Positions 52,185 to 62,990 are shown, counted from the stretch's first letter. The stretch is 64,000 bases of DNA from Ascarosepion bandense (GCA_037127315.1 JBBBDQ010001270.1:3983501-4047500); one strand, 5' to 3'. The notes: a model not told the origin generated them from the sequence alone. Program-made: numbers and translations.

Positions 52185-52679
52185 TCTAAACTTATATAAT
52201 ATATGGAACTGTGTGTGTGTGTGTGTGTGTGTATCCGTTACCTATAGACTCCGAAACGGCTGAACCGATTTTCTTGAAAATTTACACAGTTGTACTATAA
52301 GCGTCTGCGAGTGTCTTTAGCTAGGTTTTGTGTCGAGGTACCCCCGATAAATATCGAAAATCGATAATCGAAAAAATCGGGTTATAGAAGGAGTGGTTCG
52401 ATTTTAATCAAATTTGATACACTCATAGACAAAGACATAAGAAACGATATTCAGAAGTTTCAAGGTTGCAGTTCTTACAATAGTGCAGAAAATTTGATAT
52501 CGATACCAGGAAATCAAAATTTGACTTACATCCATTCATTTTTCTTTCAGTCTATGGTTTCGCTTTAACTAGAAACAACTATTGCTTTTTAGTCTTTCGT
52601 GCCAACGTCCAAAGAGTCTGAGCTTGGATTATTTTTAAAGCTTTCATTACACCCGAGCAACGCCGGACTATACTGCTAG
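52185..52679 (+). mobile_element. Non-autonomous Helitron, family 1, copy 3
   Basis: It starts TCTAAACTTATATAATATAT after an A and ends with the hairpin ACCCGAGCAACGCCGGACT, then ATACTGCTAG followed by T. A TG run lies at 52209-52231. This is the uninterrupted reference for copy 2, in that GGTTTTGTGTCGAGGTACCC is continuous here. The part after 52500 differs from copy 2 (no TA array). Confidence 0.88.
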
Positions 52680-52739
52680 TGAATGAATAAATGAAGGCTT
52701 GGTTCTCAAAGAGGCATTTATAATGCACACAAGTATTGC

Positions 52740-53410
52740 ATATATTTTTTGTTTCACCCCTAGCAAGTCAGTACCGCCACTGATGTACAGAGGGCTACAT
52801 AAGAGAGTTAAAGTTTTAGGCAGAAGAGTGAAGACAAAGAAAAACCAGCTACAAGGGATGAAAGACAAAGGGCAAGAGAAGGATGGGAACACAGGAGTGA
52901 AGATAGCTGTGAACGTAGAGAGAAATGAAAAGAACAAGATACACGGGGTGATGTAGAAAGGGCTGGAGTTCAGTGGATAAGAGATAGGTATTGACATTGC
53001 ATTTAAATTTCTGGAGGTTGTAGCCTTCAGGAAAGCAAGTATATGGAAGAGAGTTCCACAGGAGGGAAGTGCGAGAAATGAAGCTGATGGAGAAGAATTG
53101 TCGGCTGCATTTGGTTGATCTAACTGTAAATGGTTGGGATCTTGTTGCCAGTCTGGTTGCATGAGTAAATTATTGTGGAGGGGGCACCAGTGACTTAAGT
53201 TCGTTGGAGCAGAAGCCATAAAAATATTTGTAAAAGAGACAGACGGAAGCCACATCCCACCGGTGAGAAAGTGGCTGGAGTCAAGTCAGGAACTGTCACG
53301 TTACAGATTCTCCTTTGGAGCCTGTCGAGAACGCTGAGATGAACAACAGGGGAGCCTGATCATATATGACAGCAGTATTCTATGCAGGGGCGGATGGTTA
53401 ATTTGTATAT
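52740..53410 (-). pseudogene. Main LINE, subfamily C, 3' part
   Basis: The minus strand reads SFTNIFMASAPTNLSHWCPL and SFLALPSCGTLFHILAFLKA in one frame of a 195-residue open stretch. That stretch is a frame-shifted reading of the usual C-terminal region plus 3' UTR. The tail is seen as TTTTGTTTCACCCCTAGCAA. It is 5'-truncated at about 53410. Confidence 0.85.
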
Positions 53411-54265
53411 ACACATAAGTGTCCACACGTGAAGAATTACATATAATTTAAGCCCAACGTAGAGTAAAGTATCAGGAGGAACAAAAAAGAATGGTCTTAC
53501 ATTTAAATTGAAGATATCTCTGTTCGGCCATTTTCATGACTCCAGATTAGGAGGGGACCATCTATGCCCCAAAAGGACATGGCAGGCTTCATCTATGTTT
53601 CTACGGGACAGCAGGAGTTTTATGTTCCAGCGGAACATGGCAGGTTCTGCCTAGGCTCAAAGGCCCGGAAAGAAGAGAAACAACCTTCTTCCTCGCTTGT
53701 TGTTAGCTGAAAAAAATGGGAATAGCGCTTGGAGTGACGTTACGAGCGTTTGTCATATGACCATGTGACCAAAGGGAAATAAGCACCTTTTGTACCCCTA
53801 CTATAACCTATGTCAATCAAGGGGATTAGACTTCACTAGTTACATCGTGTGTATTTACGGGGACGTGTTAGTGGAGCAGTGGGTGGGAGAAAAATTATTA
53901 TTATTATTATGTTACTACTTAGTATTACGGAGATCTATGAGATAGAGTACACCAAGGTTGGCCAATGAAACTGGACAAATAAGCAATTACATTTAATCTG
54001 CATCAGTCCAAAGTCAATCGTGGTGGTGTGCAATTGTTAACCCAACATTGGCAAACTCTGAAAAAGCTCGGAGTCAAAAATTATTATTCAGGGAGAACAG
54101 AGCCCTTCTGTAATTTTGGTTACCATTGATGTCCAGTGTCCTTTTTTCTTCATATCCGGTATGTCCAGTTCTGGATCCATTGATTCATTGCAAAATATTC
54201 TTCGGACCCTAAGGACAATAATGATGTGTTTGTTTTGCAGATTTAGATGCCTGGGAAGTTTTCTT
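53411..54265. other. Unclassified, possible decayed LTR
   Basis: GCCCCAAAAGGACATGGCAG and GTTCCAGCGGAACATGGCAG are partly repeated near 53565-53650. A short TTA run lies at 53896-53911. Direct identification is not possible. Confidence 0.35.
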
Positions 54266-54615
54266 GCAGGATGGAATGTGCAACACTAAGATCGGAAGTC
54301 CAAATCACATTACAAAAAATAAGGATGGCCAAATCACATTACAAAAATTAAACGAAGTAGTCAGCTACATGAAAATTTCGTTGGAAATAAAGAAAAAAGT
54401 ACTGGACTGCTATATGATAATTGCCCTCGTATATGGCAGCAAATGCTAGACAATCTCCTCAAAGATGAAGAAGAGACTCGAAGCAACAGAAACAAAGAAA
54501 AGAATACTGGACTGTTATGTCATATCTGTCCTCATCTATAGCAGCAAATGCTGGACAATCTCCTCAAAGATGAAGGAGAGACTCAAAGCAACATAAACAA
54601 AGAAAAGTTTACTGT
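54266..54615 (+). pseudogene. RTE-type LINE internal fragment, copy 6, with tandem duplication
   Basis: It reads LKISLEIKKKVLDCYMIIAL-like sequence (frame 54264-54449), then YGSKC, TISSKMKKRLEAT, and again KKRILDCYVISVLIYSSKCW and TISSKMKERLKAT. The segment of about 110 bp encoding KK(V/I)LDCY...SSKM(K/E)RL is duplicated in tandem. These residues belong to the post-RT region of the RTE protein. Confidence 0.8.
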
Positions 54616-56515
54616 CTGGCATGAATCTATGGTCCTTTTATATTGACTGACGGTAGTTCGGGGTCTAGTTGGGATGATGATATATATTCAGTTACGTTTT
54701 CGAGGCATTAAATGTAACCATTCATTTTTTTCCCACAGTTAAGACGAGAGATCAGCTACCGGTTTCTGATCGTCACTACTTTTTGAGGTGCGCTCATATA
54801 CCGTGACGCCTACGTTGATTGCTAGGGACCGGAGGACTGACCATTAACAACTACTTTCCTATTTTACGAGACTGCCATCTTGAAAGATGGAGGCTATTTT
54901 GTTTTTTAATATGGATAATATATTTTTCTAAGAGAACGGGTCCTGGGGCACATGTATACCAAGTTTGGAGCTTGTGCCATCAAGTGAAAGATATATGTGA
55001 GATACTGACTTAGTCTGCTTATCTATATGTGACACGCGCAACCATATCTCAAAAGAGACATGACTAACTGGTCAGAATATTTTCTTGTCTCATTTATATA
55101 TATATATATATATATTATGCGATACAAATCCTATATCATCCAATAGTTAACTAAAATACACAAAGCAAAATTGCACACCCGCAAAAATGTATCAGAACGA
55201 CTAAAACATTTTCGAAAAACCCAGACCAAGGCAAATTTCACAAATCAGTGGGAAAAGTAAGATTCTAGATTCTTATTGGATAGGAAATAGAAAATTAATC
55301 TATGACTCCGGTCGATTTTTCTTTCACCCCTAGAAAATGGGTACGCTGTCGGAGCCGGTCACATGACTAAAATTTACTACTTAAACCACTTCTCTTGACG
55401 GTCAAATGAGTCTGAGATGGGAGCGGGTAGCTGGCGGAACTTGTCGCAATGTAACAAAAGAAAATTTCAAGAAGCTGACCCGAACGTAAGGGCGCGTGAC
55501 ACATTCGTTTTTTCTCTCTTTCTAATTTTCCTTTCTTCGTCTTCACCCACACACAGTTAAAGAAAGCAACAACAACAAGATACTTAAACTGGCTTCAATA
55601 AGTACAATATCATTTATTGCTTCACTTTCCTCTTCAGTTTTTCTCCGGCCATAAAAAGGAAAAGAAAAAGACTTTTATTAGCAACCGTTTTAATCTTATT
55701 ACAGATACGCATTCTGCTACGATCAACTATGAACTCTTAATTTCTGAGGGATATTTAGATACTTACATTCTTTTTTAACAATTAACTCTATGCATTTTTT
55801 CTATGAACATTTTATTTTTTCTTCTTACAATTTTGTTATTCTGTTAATTAAAATTTTACATTAATGAACAAAGAAATACTTATCTCGACTTATTTGATAA
55901 AATCTTCAACCTTCCGATATTCAAAATTGTGGGGACTTCGGTTGTGTTTGACACAAGGCCAAATTGACAAGCATCACTGAGTCCCCTACAATATATTAAA
56001 AGTAAAATCTATTGAAAAAGTCAAATCTTCTAATCGCTAAAACATTTAAAATGCGAAGTATTTATCAATGGTAATCACGCGAAGAGAGGGTAATTTTTAT
56101 TTTTGATGAAAAAGACATTCACGATAAGTCACCTTTAAAGATATCTATAAATGTTCGACAGTTGAAAGCACATACACACGTACATAGAAACACACGCACA
56201 CAGATACACTCAAGCGCACACAAAGACACACACTCATGCAGACTTACTCAAGTAATTTTATGTTTTTGCAATGTCAGTTTGTGATAAGAAATTATATTCT
56301 GCCTTTCACATCTCGTGATCTCTCGTCGCTGCTCGTTAAATAACAGCTCCCGGGCTTTATTGATATTCCCTCTCCTTACTGTTCGTTCTTCAGCATTTGG
56401 TTATTAAGGACAATACAGGTGACGTCGAAAGAGACAATGATCGAAAAAAATGTGATTGAATTAACAACTATTAATCCGATGTTTTCAGATAATCGGAACA
56501 AAATTGGAAACATAA
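54616..56515. other. No gene recognised over ~1.9 kb
   Basis: The segment contains a short TA run (55087-55113), a CACACA-rich stretch (56170-56235) and AT-rich DNA. No protein of known family, tRNA or repeat shared with the window was found. This is the longest stretch without a recognised transposon, so it is a candidate for single-copy host intron or intergenic DNA. Confidence 0.5.
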
Positions 56516-56516
56516 T

Positions 56517-56824
56517 GGATGTGCGTTGTGGTACAGTGGATATCGGCTCGGAACGAGAAACCGGGGAGCCGAGTTCGAATTCCAGTTGAATCCATTGTAT
56601 TCACTTACGCGCAAATACCTTTGGGAAAGGTATTAATCCGTCTCTTCCTTCCAGTTATGGGTTAAATAGCAGGACAGATTGGGTTCTATAGCCTTGTTCG
56701 GCAACCAGTCTACCGCAGAAAGCAATGGCAACCTACTGCGTGATAATCTTCTGCCCAGTCAGCCATGTCTCGAAAGAGACGTGATCGCCCAAGCGTGTAT
56801 CATGTATGGCACTTAACTGACTGA
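56517..56824 (+). mobile_element. SINE family 1, full length
   Basis: Head GGATGTGCGTTGTGGTACAG, B-box GAGTTCGAATTCCAG, complete body, near-perfect 3' hairpin CATGTCTCGAAAGAGACGTG and the end GGCACTTAACTGACTGA. AATGG occurs just inside the 5' end region and just after the 3' end, a possible short target duplication. Confidence 0.94.
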
Positions 56825-56826
56825 AT

Positions 56827-56887
56827 GGGTAAAAGAAACAGTTAGCAAAGAACATTCTCTGTTCTTTGCTAACTGTTTCTTTTACCC
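56827..56887. repeat. Perfect 28-bp hairpin with 5-nt loop
   Basis: The left arm 56827-56854 begins GGGTAAAAGAAACAGTTAGC. The right arm 56860-56887 is its exact reverse complement and ends GTTTCTTTTACCC. The loop is TTCTC. It begins three bases after the SINE end. Confidence 0.97.
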
Positions 56888-57059
56888 AATGGAGAGAAAG
56901 TTTCATGTGTCAGAAGAAAGAAGTGATTTTTTTTAAATAAATTCAAAGAGAAAAGTATACTCAAGATTTGGAAAAAAAGAGTTAATGGTGAGAAAGGTTG
57001 AGCGATTGGTGAATGAAATAAAGACGACGAAAACGTAAGGGGAATATGAAGCAGAAATA

Positions 57060-57125
57060 GTAATATTAACTGTTTCCTTATAAAGAAAAAAATGACATTC
57101 ATTGACTGAACAGCCAGTGACACTA
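57060..57125 (+). repeat. Monomer related to the 83-bp satellite
   Basis: ACTGTTTCCTTATAAAGAAA, ATTCATTGACTGAACAGCCA and GTGACACTATAGG parallel the diverged monomer at about 1498-1560 (TTTCCTTATAAGGAAA, ATTCATTGACCGAGCAGCCA, GTGCAACTCTAA). Confidence 0.72.
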
Positions 57126-57307
57126 TAGGTGAAATTTATAAAGTCTTTGATCATTATTCTGTAAAATATGTTTCTCAAGTCTACTAACCGTTATCGCTCT
57201 TTCCAGTATTGATGGACCTTTCCTTCCGAACTATTTATTTGAAGTAATGTGGAATATCAACATCTAGATTATGTTATTACTTACTCTTCGTGTTACTGAA
57301 AGATTAC
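57126..57307. other. No gene recognised
   Basis: AT-rich segment between the satellite-like monomer and a LINE 3' end. Confidence 0.4.
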
Positions 57308-57601
57308 CTCGCACTTCCCGCCTGTGGAACTCGTATTCTTGCTTTCCTGACGGCTACAACCTCCAGAAATTTAAATGCAAAGTCAATACTCATCTACTAA
57401 CCACTGGACTCTAGCTCTCTCCCCACCCCTGTATAACCTTCCCTTTCTCTCCACCTATGTATCTGTCATCGCACCTGCTTTCTATTGTTCCTTTCTAACT
57501 AGTTTGTACTCCTCACTCTTTTTTAATTAATCTTTTTACATTTATGTAACCCCCTGTACATCAGTGGCGTTTCTGCCTTGCTCGGGGTGAAATGATTAAA
57601 A
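57308..57601 (+). pseudogene. Main LINE, 3' end
   Basis: CTCGCACTTCCCGCCTGTGG, GACGGCTACAACCTCCAGAA (SRLWNS...DGYNLQKFKC region with a deletion), 3' UTR and tail CATCAGTGGCGTTTCTGCC, TTGCTCGGGGTGAAATGATT plus A-run. Confidence 0.9.
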
Positions 57602-57646
57602 AAATATATATATCGAAGTTCAAATATCTAGATAAAGAAATGTTAA

Positions 57647-58469
57647 TGTTGTAGAGTGGCTGACACCTCTGAAAGAGGAAAAACGTTGCAGTTAACAATC
57701 AAAATAGTCCCTGCTGTGGTTGGAGCAGTGAGACTGATAAAAAAAAAATGAGATTAAACAAAAAATCCAAAAATTGCATCAGATCTCCAGAAAATCTTCC
57801 CAAAATAGTCCATCTTGCGAAAAACTTTATTCGTTAAGTATTGTATCACCGAGGTAGATACGATACACAAAGAAAGTGTTCTGCGGTATTATTCAGCACA
57901 ATATCCGGTGCTAAACGGATATACACAGAACAGTACAATATTCGAAATAACAGGCAAGACAGAACTTATGATATATCCCGGAAAGAGATATATAAATTAT
58001 TCTAAGTAGCTTAGCGGTTTTGGCAAATGTAACCGGGTAGGATAATCTCTCAGCTAGACGTAATGTACGGTACTTGTCATAGTCGTATGCAGTATGCTGA
58101 GACGTATGCTAATGCAATAGGCGTAGTCAATAGACGTAGGCCACGAGATGTAGACCTATAGATGTAGGCCTATAGACGCAGACCTATCTTCTATTAGTTT
58201 GTAATTTACACCAGCCAATCATATTACTGTGAGGGGGAACCAAGGTGTATGCATATTCATTACATCACATATTCATTACATAAACTTACAACACAGAGAG
58301 GAGGAATTTGGATCACAATAGTCGCCGAAGTAATCAGTTCGAATATTAATCGAATGACACTCGAATATTATATCTTGAATGCTACTATACTTTACTTAAA
58401 TAGACCATTGCAAGCAATGGGTCATTATCTCATTGGGAGTGCTGCAGATGTGTCAGCCACTCTACAACA
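57647..58469. mobile_element. Element with 25-bp terminal inverted repeats and TTAA duplication
   Basis: The left end is TGTTGTAGAGTGGCTGACAC followed by CTCTG. The right end on the other strand is TGTTGTAGAGTGGCTGACAC followed by ATCTG: 24 of 25 positions agree. TTAA flanks both ends (57643-57646 and 58470-58473). A 64-residue frame at 57815-58009 (ending KRYINYSK) is the only moderate frame and is not recognised. A local CCTATAGA(T/C)G(T/C)AG repeat lies near 58155-58190. A TTAA target is typical of piggyBac-type transposons, but the terminal TG...CA would also suit an LTR with a 4-bp duplication. Confidence 0.8.
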
Positions 58470-58473
58470 TTAA

Positions 58474-58917
58474 GCGGAAGAAACAAAAAATTAGATTCTT
58501 TTTGCCCGAGGGCATCAATTATGACATGACATTTGATTATAAAGAAAATTCAGGTTAAAAAATAAAGTTATTATAAAAATATAAAGAATAGGCCAATATC
58601 TGCATCGAAAAATATGAAACTTTTAAGGGAAAGAAAATGCAAGAAACAACTTGTAGGTAAAAAAATGCAAATGTTGATCAGATAGAAAGGGTGCCAAACA
58701 CTGTACTGGTATTGGTAAAGGTTTATCCCTTGTCTCCTGTTAAGCACTGGATTTCCAGTTCCTTCTAAAGTCATTGCATTCTCTTTTACTTCCAGTAGCC
58801 ACTTGCGTCTTACTATCATTAAATTCTTGCTTTTGGTGAATTAATAACAAAAATAGAACGGAATATGTTTGGATGGAATAGCATATCAATGAACTTATCG
58901 TATCCAGTTCATAATCC
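58474..58917. other. Mostly unclassified; weak element T similarity
   Basis: At 58715-58770 TTTATCCCTTGTCTCCTGTT and GGATTTCCAGTTCC resemble the plus orientation of an element T unit. The similarity is too weak to set boundaries. Confidence 0.35.
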
Positions 58918-59015
58918 TTACCATGTCTGTTCTATAAATTCTTTCATGGCTTCTGCTCCAACGAACTTAAGTCAATGGTGCCTCTGCAACAGGTGTTTAC
59001 TCGTGCAACCTGAAG
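58918..59015 (+). pseudogene. Main LINE, short internal fragment
   Basis: CCATGTCTGTTCTATAAATT, CATGGCTTCTGCTCCAACGA and CAACAGGTGTTTACTCGTGC match the FYKYFHGFCS...PPQQVFTRA region. Both ends are missing. Confidence 0.75.
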
Positions 59016-59171
59016 GAATATGTCTTAATTTTCAAGAAACATCACACAGACCCGGTTACAAAGATAGGACCTGTAAAAGTTTTATGGGACTTTACAATAC
59101 ACACAGACAGATCAAACAAAGCTAATCGCCAAGACATCGGTCTTAGTGTCATAGTAGTCGTAGTAGTCATG

Positions 59172-59480
59172 AGGATGTGCGTTGTGGCGCAGTGGATATC
59201 AACTCGGAACGAGAAATCGGAGAGCCGGGTTCGAATTCCAGTTGAATTCCTTGCATTCACTTACGCGCAAATACCCTTGGGAAAGGTATTAATCCATGTA
59301 TTCCTTCCAGTTATGGGTTTAATAATAGGAAAGATTGGGTTCTATAGCCTTGGTCAGCAACCAGTCTAGCGCAGAAAGCAATGGCAACCTATTGCGGGAT
59401 AATCTTCTGCTCAGTCAGTCATGTCTGTTTCGAGACATGATCGCCCAAGCGTGTATCACGTATGGCACTTAACTGACTGA
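59172..59480 (+). mobile_element. SINE family 1, full length
   Basis: Head GGATGTGCGTTGTGGCGCAG, B-box GGGTTCGAATTCCAG (closest to a canonical B box in this window), full body and the end GGCACTTAACTGACTGA. GTCAT occurs directly before (59166-59170 region) and after (59482 onward), a probable short target duplication. Confidence 0.94.
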
Positions 59481-59599
59481 GTCATAGTAGTTCCTGCTGA
59501 TTGTAATATATCTTTGAAGATCTTCAAAAACTATCAAAATACAAGTATCATGATGTGGAAATCTCAAAAATGGGGAACAGAAAAACATTAATATTTTTT

Positions 59600-60288
59600 T
59601 TAATCATTTCACCCCAAGCAAGGCATTCCACTGCCACTACAGCGCAGGGGATTACATAGGGGAAGGCGCTGAGAGAGCGATTAGATGTGGGAAATGTCAG
59701 GATGGTGATAGACGAGTAAGGAGATACATAGGAAGAGTGTTTGAGAGGATGGGTGCGAGTTAGTGTGTTAGGAGATGTCTACTTACATTTAAACCCCTGG
59801 AGATTGTAGCTGTCGAGGAAGCAAGTATGCAGAAGGGAATTCCACAGGCGGGAAGTGCGAGAAAAGAAGCTGTTGGAGTAGAAATTTGATTACATTTTAT
59901 CGGTTTCACTGAAAAAGGGTGGGACCTAGTTGCTAATCTAGTATCTCGTGCAAATTCGTACCTAGAGGGCACCAGTGATCTAAGTTCATCGGAGCAGAAG
60001 CCGTGAAAGTATTTATAGAAGTATTTATAGAAGAGGCACAGGGAAGCCACGTCACACCGGTGAGAGAGAGACTGCAGGTGATCAGCCATTACAGATTCTC
60101 CGTTGTATTTTGTCAAGAACCCCCAGGAAAATAGCAGGGGCAGCCGACCAGATGTGGCAGCAGTATTCAATACACGGCCGGATGGTAGATTTATATATGT
60201 GCAGGATAGATTCAGACGGAAAGAACTTCCGGGCCCTGCACAGAGAACCGACTTTCATAGCAGCGGATTTAGCAATGGATTCGATTCA
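59600..60288 (-). pseudogene. Main LINE, subfamily B, 3' part, within tandem array
   Basis: The minus strand reads HRCDVASLCLFYKYFYKYFH (with an in-frame FYKY duplication), ELRSLVPSRYEFARDTRL and the thumb region. The tail is seen as TTTTTTTTAATCATTTCACC at 59598. Removing it joins the two halves of a repeat unit. Confidence 0.88.
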
Positions 60289-60715
60289 TAATTCCAATTG
60301 TGGTTGGAGTTCTCGGATTAAGTGGAAAAGGTTCTGATAGGCTCGTTAAAGCAATCTCTGGTCGACCATCCCTTAAAGAGATACAAATAATTTTACTAAC
60401 AAATACAGCTCACTGATTACGAGGAGCTTTTTCTTATTAAAATGTGTATGATCTTAGGCTTTTTAGGTTGTTTTACAAAACTGCTAAGTGAAAATGTCAT
60501 GAAGCTGTTCGATCTTAGCTCTCTGGTTGAAACCCGGAAGGCAATATGTGTATACAACAGAAATATGAGAAAAGAACTATAATATTAAAGAAGATCACCT
60601 AAATCTTGGTAATAGACATAAGACTGGAGCAATTTTATGAGAATTTACAAAACCCACAAATCGACATCGTGTTCAAGAACCATAAAAAGGGAATATGCCT
60701 TTTAATTGACATGGC

Positions 60716-61014
60716 CGGATGCGCACTGTGGTGCAGTGGCTACCGGCGCGGAACGAGAAATCTGTGAACCGAGTTCGAATTCCAGTTGAATTCCTTGCAT
60801 TAACATACACGCAAATACCCTTGGGAAATATATTAATCCGTCTCCTTTGCCTCCAACTATGGGTTAAATGGCAAAACGGATTAGGTTCTATATTTGGTTG
60901 TCAACCCGTCTACCACAGAACGTAATGGCAACCAACTGCGGTAAAATCTTCTGCCCAGTCAGTCATGTCTCTTTCTGGACAAGCGTGTATCACGTATAGC
61001 ATTTAACTGACTGA
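60716..61014 (+). mobile_element. SINE family 1, full length, with target duplication
   Basis: Head GGATGCGCACTGTGGTGCAG, B-box GAGTTCGAATTCCAG, body and the end CATTTAACTGACTG. ATTGACATGGC before it (near 60703-60713) and ATTGATATGGC after it (61014-61024) match at 10 of 11 bases. Confidence 0.92.
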
Positions 61015-61385
61015 TTGATATGGCTGTCACTGAAGATTGTAATATATCTTTGAAGATCTTAAAAAAATTTTCAAAATACAATGTTTTTGAGATGGAAATC
61101 TCAAAATTGTGGCACATGAGAACATCAATATTTCGGTTTGACTGAAAACATTTTTGATAGACTCATTGGCGAAATCCCTGGTAACACTTGTGTTAAAGAA
61201 ATACAAAAAAAAAGATTATAGTTCACACCGTACAAAGGGATTTATCAATGTCAAATGTGAATGACCTTAGCTTTTTTCTTTACTAAAATGATCAGTGGAA
61301 AATTTCATGAAGTCATTTCTTACCTAAGACCTCTGCTTGGAACAAGGATGAAGATGTGTATAGAACAGAAATAAAGGAAGAATTA

Positions 61386-61444
61386 ATAATAATAATAATT
61401 GTTGAATTATAATAATAATAATTATTATTATTATTATTATTATT
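61386..61444. repeat. (TAA)n/(TTA)n microsatellite
   Basis: AATAATAATAATAATT and then a run of ATTATT repeats form an imperfect hairpin-capable trinucleotide stretch between array units 2 and 3. Confidence 0.95.
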
Positions 61445-61649
61445 GAAGATATTCAAAAACACTATCAAAATACAAGGCTCTTGAAGTGGAAGTCTCAAAA
61501 ATGTCATCGGTAATTCCAGTTGAAATTGGAGCATTTGGATTGATTGAAAAAAGGTCCCTAGAGACTCGTTGAATGGATTCCTTGTAGTCCATGCTTTAAA
61601 AAAGTACAAAAAATTGTACCTACAAGTACAGCTCACGCATTACGAAGAG

Positions 61650-61835
61650 TTTTTTTTTTTAATCATATCACCCCGAGCAAGGCGGTAACGCCACTGATGT
61701 GCAGGGGGCTACGTAAGAGTGAAAAGATTGGGAAAGAGAAAGCCGAAACCACATCCTAAACAGGGAACAAGGGATGAGCCTCTTCACCTGTTCAATAGAC
61801 GAGGGTGACGTGTGAACCGGGCGATAGTTTATCCA
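61650..61835 (-). mobile_element. LINE-tailed tandem-repeat element T, copy 5 (single unit)
   Basis: The plus strand shows TTTTTTTTTTAATCATATCA, CCCCGAGCAAGGCGGTAACG, CCACTGATGTGCAGGGGGCT, then one unit (AAAAGATTGGGAAAGAGAAA, ACAGGGAACAAGGGATGAGC, GAACCGGGCGATAG). Confidence 0.92.
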
Positions 61836-61837
61836 TG

Positions 61838-61910
61838 TAGAATGTCTATTTTTGTTTTTTTATTTTTGTTATTTTCCTGGCTTTAATAGGCCACAAAAAC
61901 TTGGCGACGA
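61838..61910 (+). mobile_element. LTR 3' end with primer-binding-site-like sequence
   Basis: CTGGCTTTAATAGGCCACAA parallels the LTR end CTGGCCCTAACAGGCCACAA of the copy at 61984. It is followed by ACTTGGCGACGAATATTTTC, comparable with the primer-binding site at 3994-4015. It stands head to head with the LTR at 61984. Confidence 0.62.
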
Positions 61911-61983
61911 ATATTTTCGAGGACGACCGTGATTAAAAAGGAACTCTCTTAAAACACTGGCAAACGATTTTTCGAAAAAGTGT

Positions 61984-62201
61984 TGTTGTGGCCTGTTAGG
62001 GCCAGAAAGAAAGACACGAAAAGAAGATAGGTTGAACTAGTGTATTGGAATAACAAAATATATACAAAATAAGAGTGTTATTAGTTAGCAGATCGAAGTG
62101 CCCGTCCGACTGCGTCTCGACTGCCTCTTCTAGGAAGTCTCGCAGGTTAGTATTTATGGAGGGGGAAGAGTTCATTCCAATGTAGATAGGACACCATAAC
62201 A
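61984..62201 (-). mobile_element. LTR related to the solo LTR at 9653, opposite orientation
   Basis: On the minus strand it begins TGTTATGGTGTCCTATCTAC, contains GGAATGAACTCTTCCCCCTC, CTGCGAGACTTCCT and TAATAACACTCTTATTTTGT, and ends GGCCACAACA. It follows the 9653 copy throughout. No target duplication is seen (AGTGT before, AAAAA after), so it is probably part of a rearranged element. Confidence 0.85.
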
Positions 62202-62284
62202 AAAAATAATAATTATATTAAGTAATAACAAATAATAGCTTTGTAGTTTCTATCGCCAAAATAATATATTCCAGGCGGACCTTA

Positions 62285-62990
62285 ACATATTTTACAGGGA
62301 AATTGGAAAAAGCAAGCACTCGACAAAGTACGCAACAAAGACTTGTTAGAGATGCTCGGCGACCTTGATATATTCGGAAAAAACATTAGAGTTATCAAGA
62401 ACCTATACTGGTAGCTAACCGCCTGCCTACGGACAAGAAATTAATTCAGAGGATACACGAAAATAGAAAGTGGTGTAAGACAAGGGTGTGATTTCTCACC
62501 TGACCTATTCAACATGTACAGCTAAACAATTCTGAGATAGCTAGAATTCCTGCCAGAATTAGTCATTGGTGGCGACAATCGGAACAATGTAAGATTTTCA
62601 GATGATACTGTGATGATAGCAGACACGGAAAAAATACAGTACATCCTACAGAAGGTATCAAGGGAAAGTAAGAAGAAAGCACTATATTTAAACTGAATGC
62701 ATGGTCATCAGCAAAAAGAGGGCACCAAAATGCCCACTATAGGTCGAGGAAACTAAAATCAAACAGGTACAGAAATTTAAATACCTTGGAAGAGTATGGA
62801 AAATGCAAAACTAAGATTCAAAGACGCATTGACATGGCCAAGGATGCATTTCAAAAGGTAACCGGAGCATTTACAGACATAAAGCTTTCGTTGGAAACGA
62901 AGAAAAGTGTACTAGACTGTTATGTAATATCTGTCCTCCTGTATGACATCGAATGCTGGAGAATCTCTTCAAAGATTTTAAATGCAACCT
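62285..62990 (+). pseudogene. RTE-type LINE, copy 7
   Basis: Across frames: KALDKVRNKDLLEMLGDLDI, FGKNIRVIKNLYW, VRQGCDFSPDLFNMYS, a palm in which the FSDDTVMIADTEK segment replaces the usual YADD (Tyr-Ala to Phe-Ser), then KKKALYLN, MVISKKR, and the frame 62786-63043 (MAKDAFQKVTGAFTD, LETKKSVLDCYVISVLLYD). It is truncated at both ends. Confidence 0.87.

Larger units (their letters stand above)
59486..61640. repeat. Decayed tandem array of a ~400-bp unit, broken by retroelements
   Basis: Unit landmarks are GATTGTAATATATCTTTGAA, TCAAAATACAA, TGGAAATCTCAAAAAT, GATTACGAGGAG-type and GAAAATGTCATGAAG-type words. They occur in unit 1 (59486-59590, then 60291-60710), unit 2 (61025-61390) and unit 3 (61444-61640). 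A LINE separates the two halves of unit 1 (59600-60288), a SINE sits between units 1 and 2 (60716-61014), and element T follows unit 3 (61650). No coding content is recognised. Confidence 0.75.

Noticed and set aside
54819..55013. 64-residue frame in the longest transposon-free stretch
   Set aside because: No recognised similarity, no repeats, and length expected by chance in AT-rich DNA.
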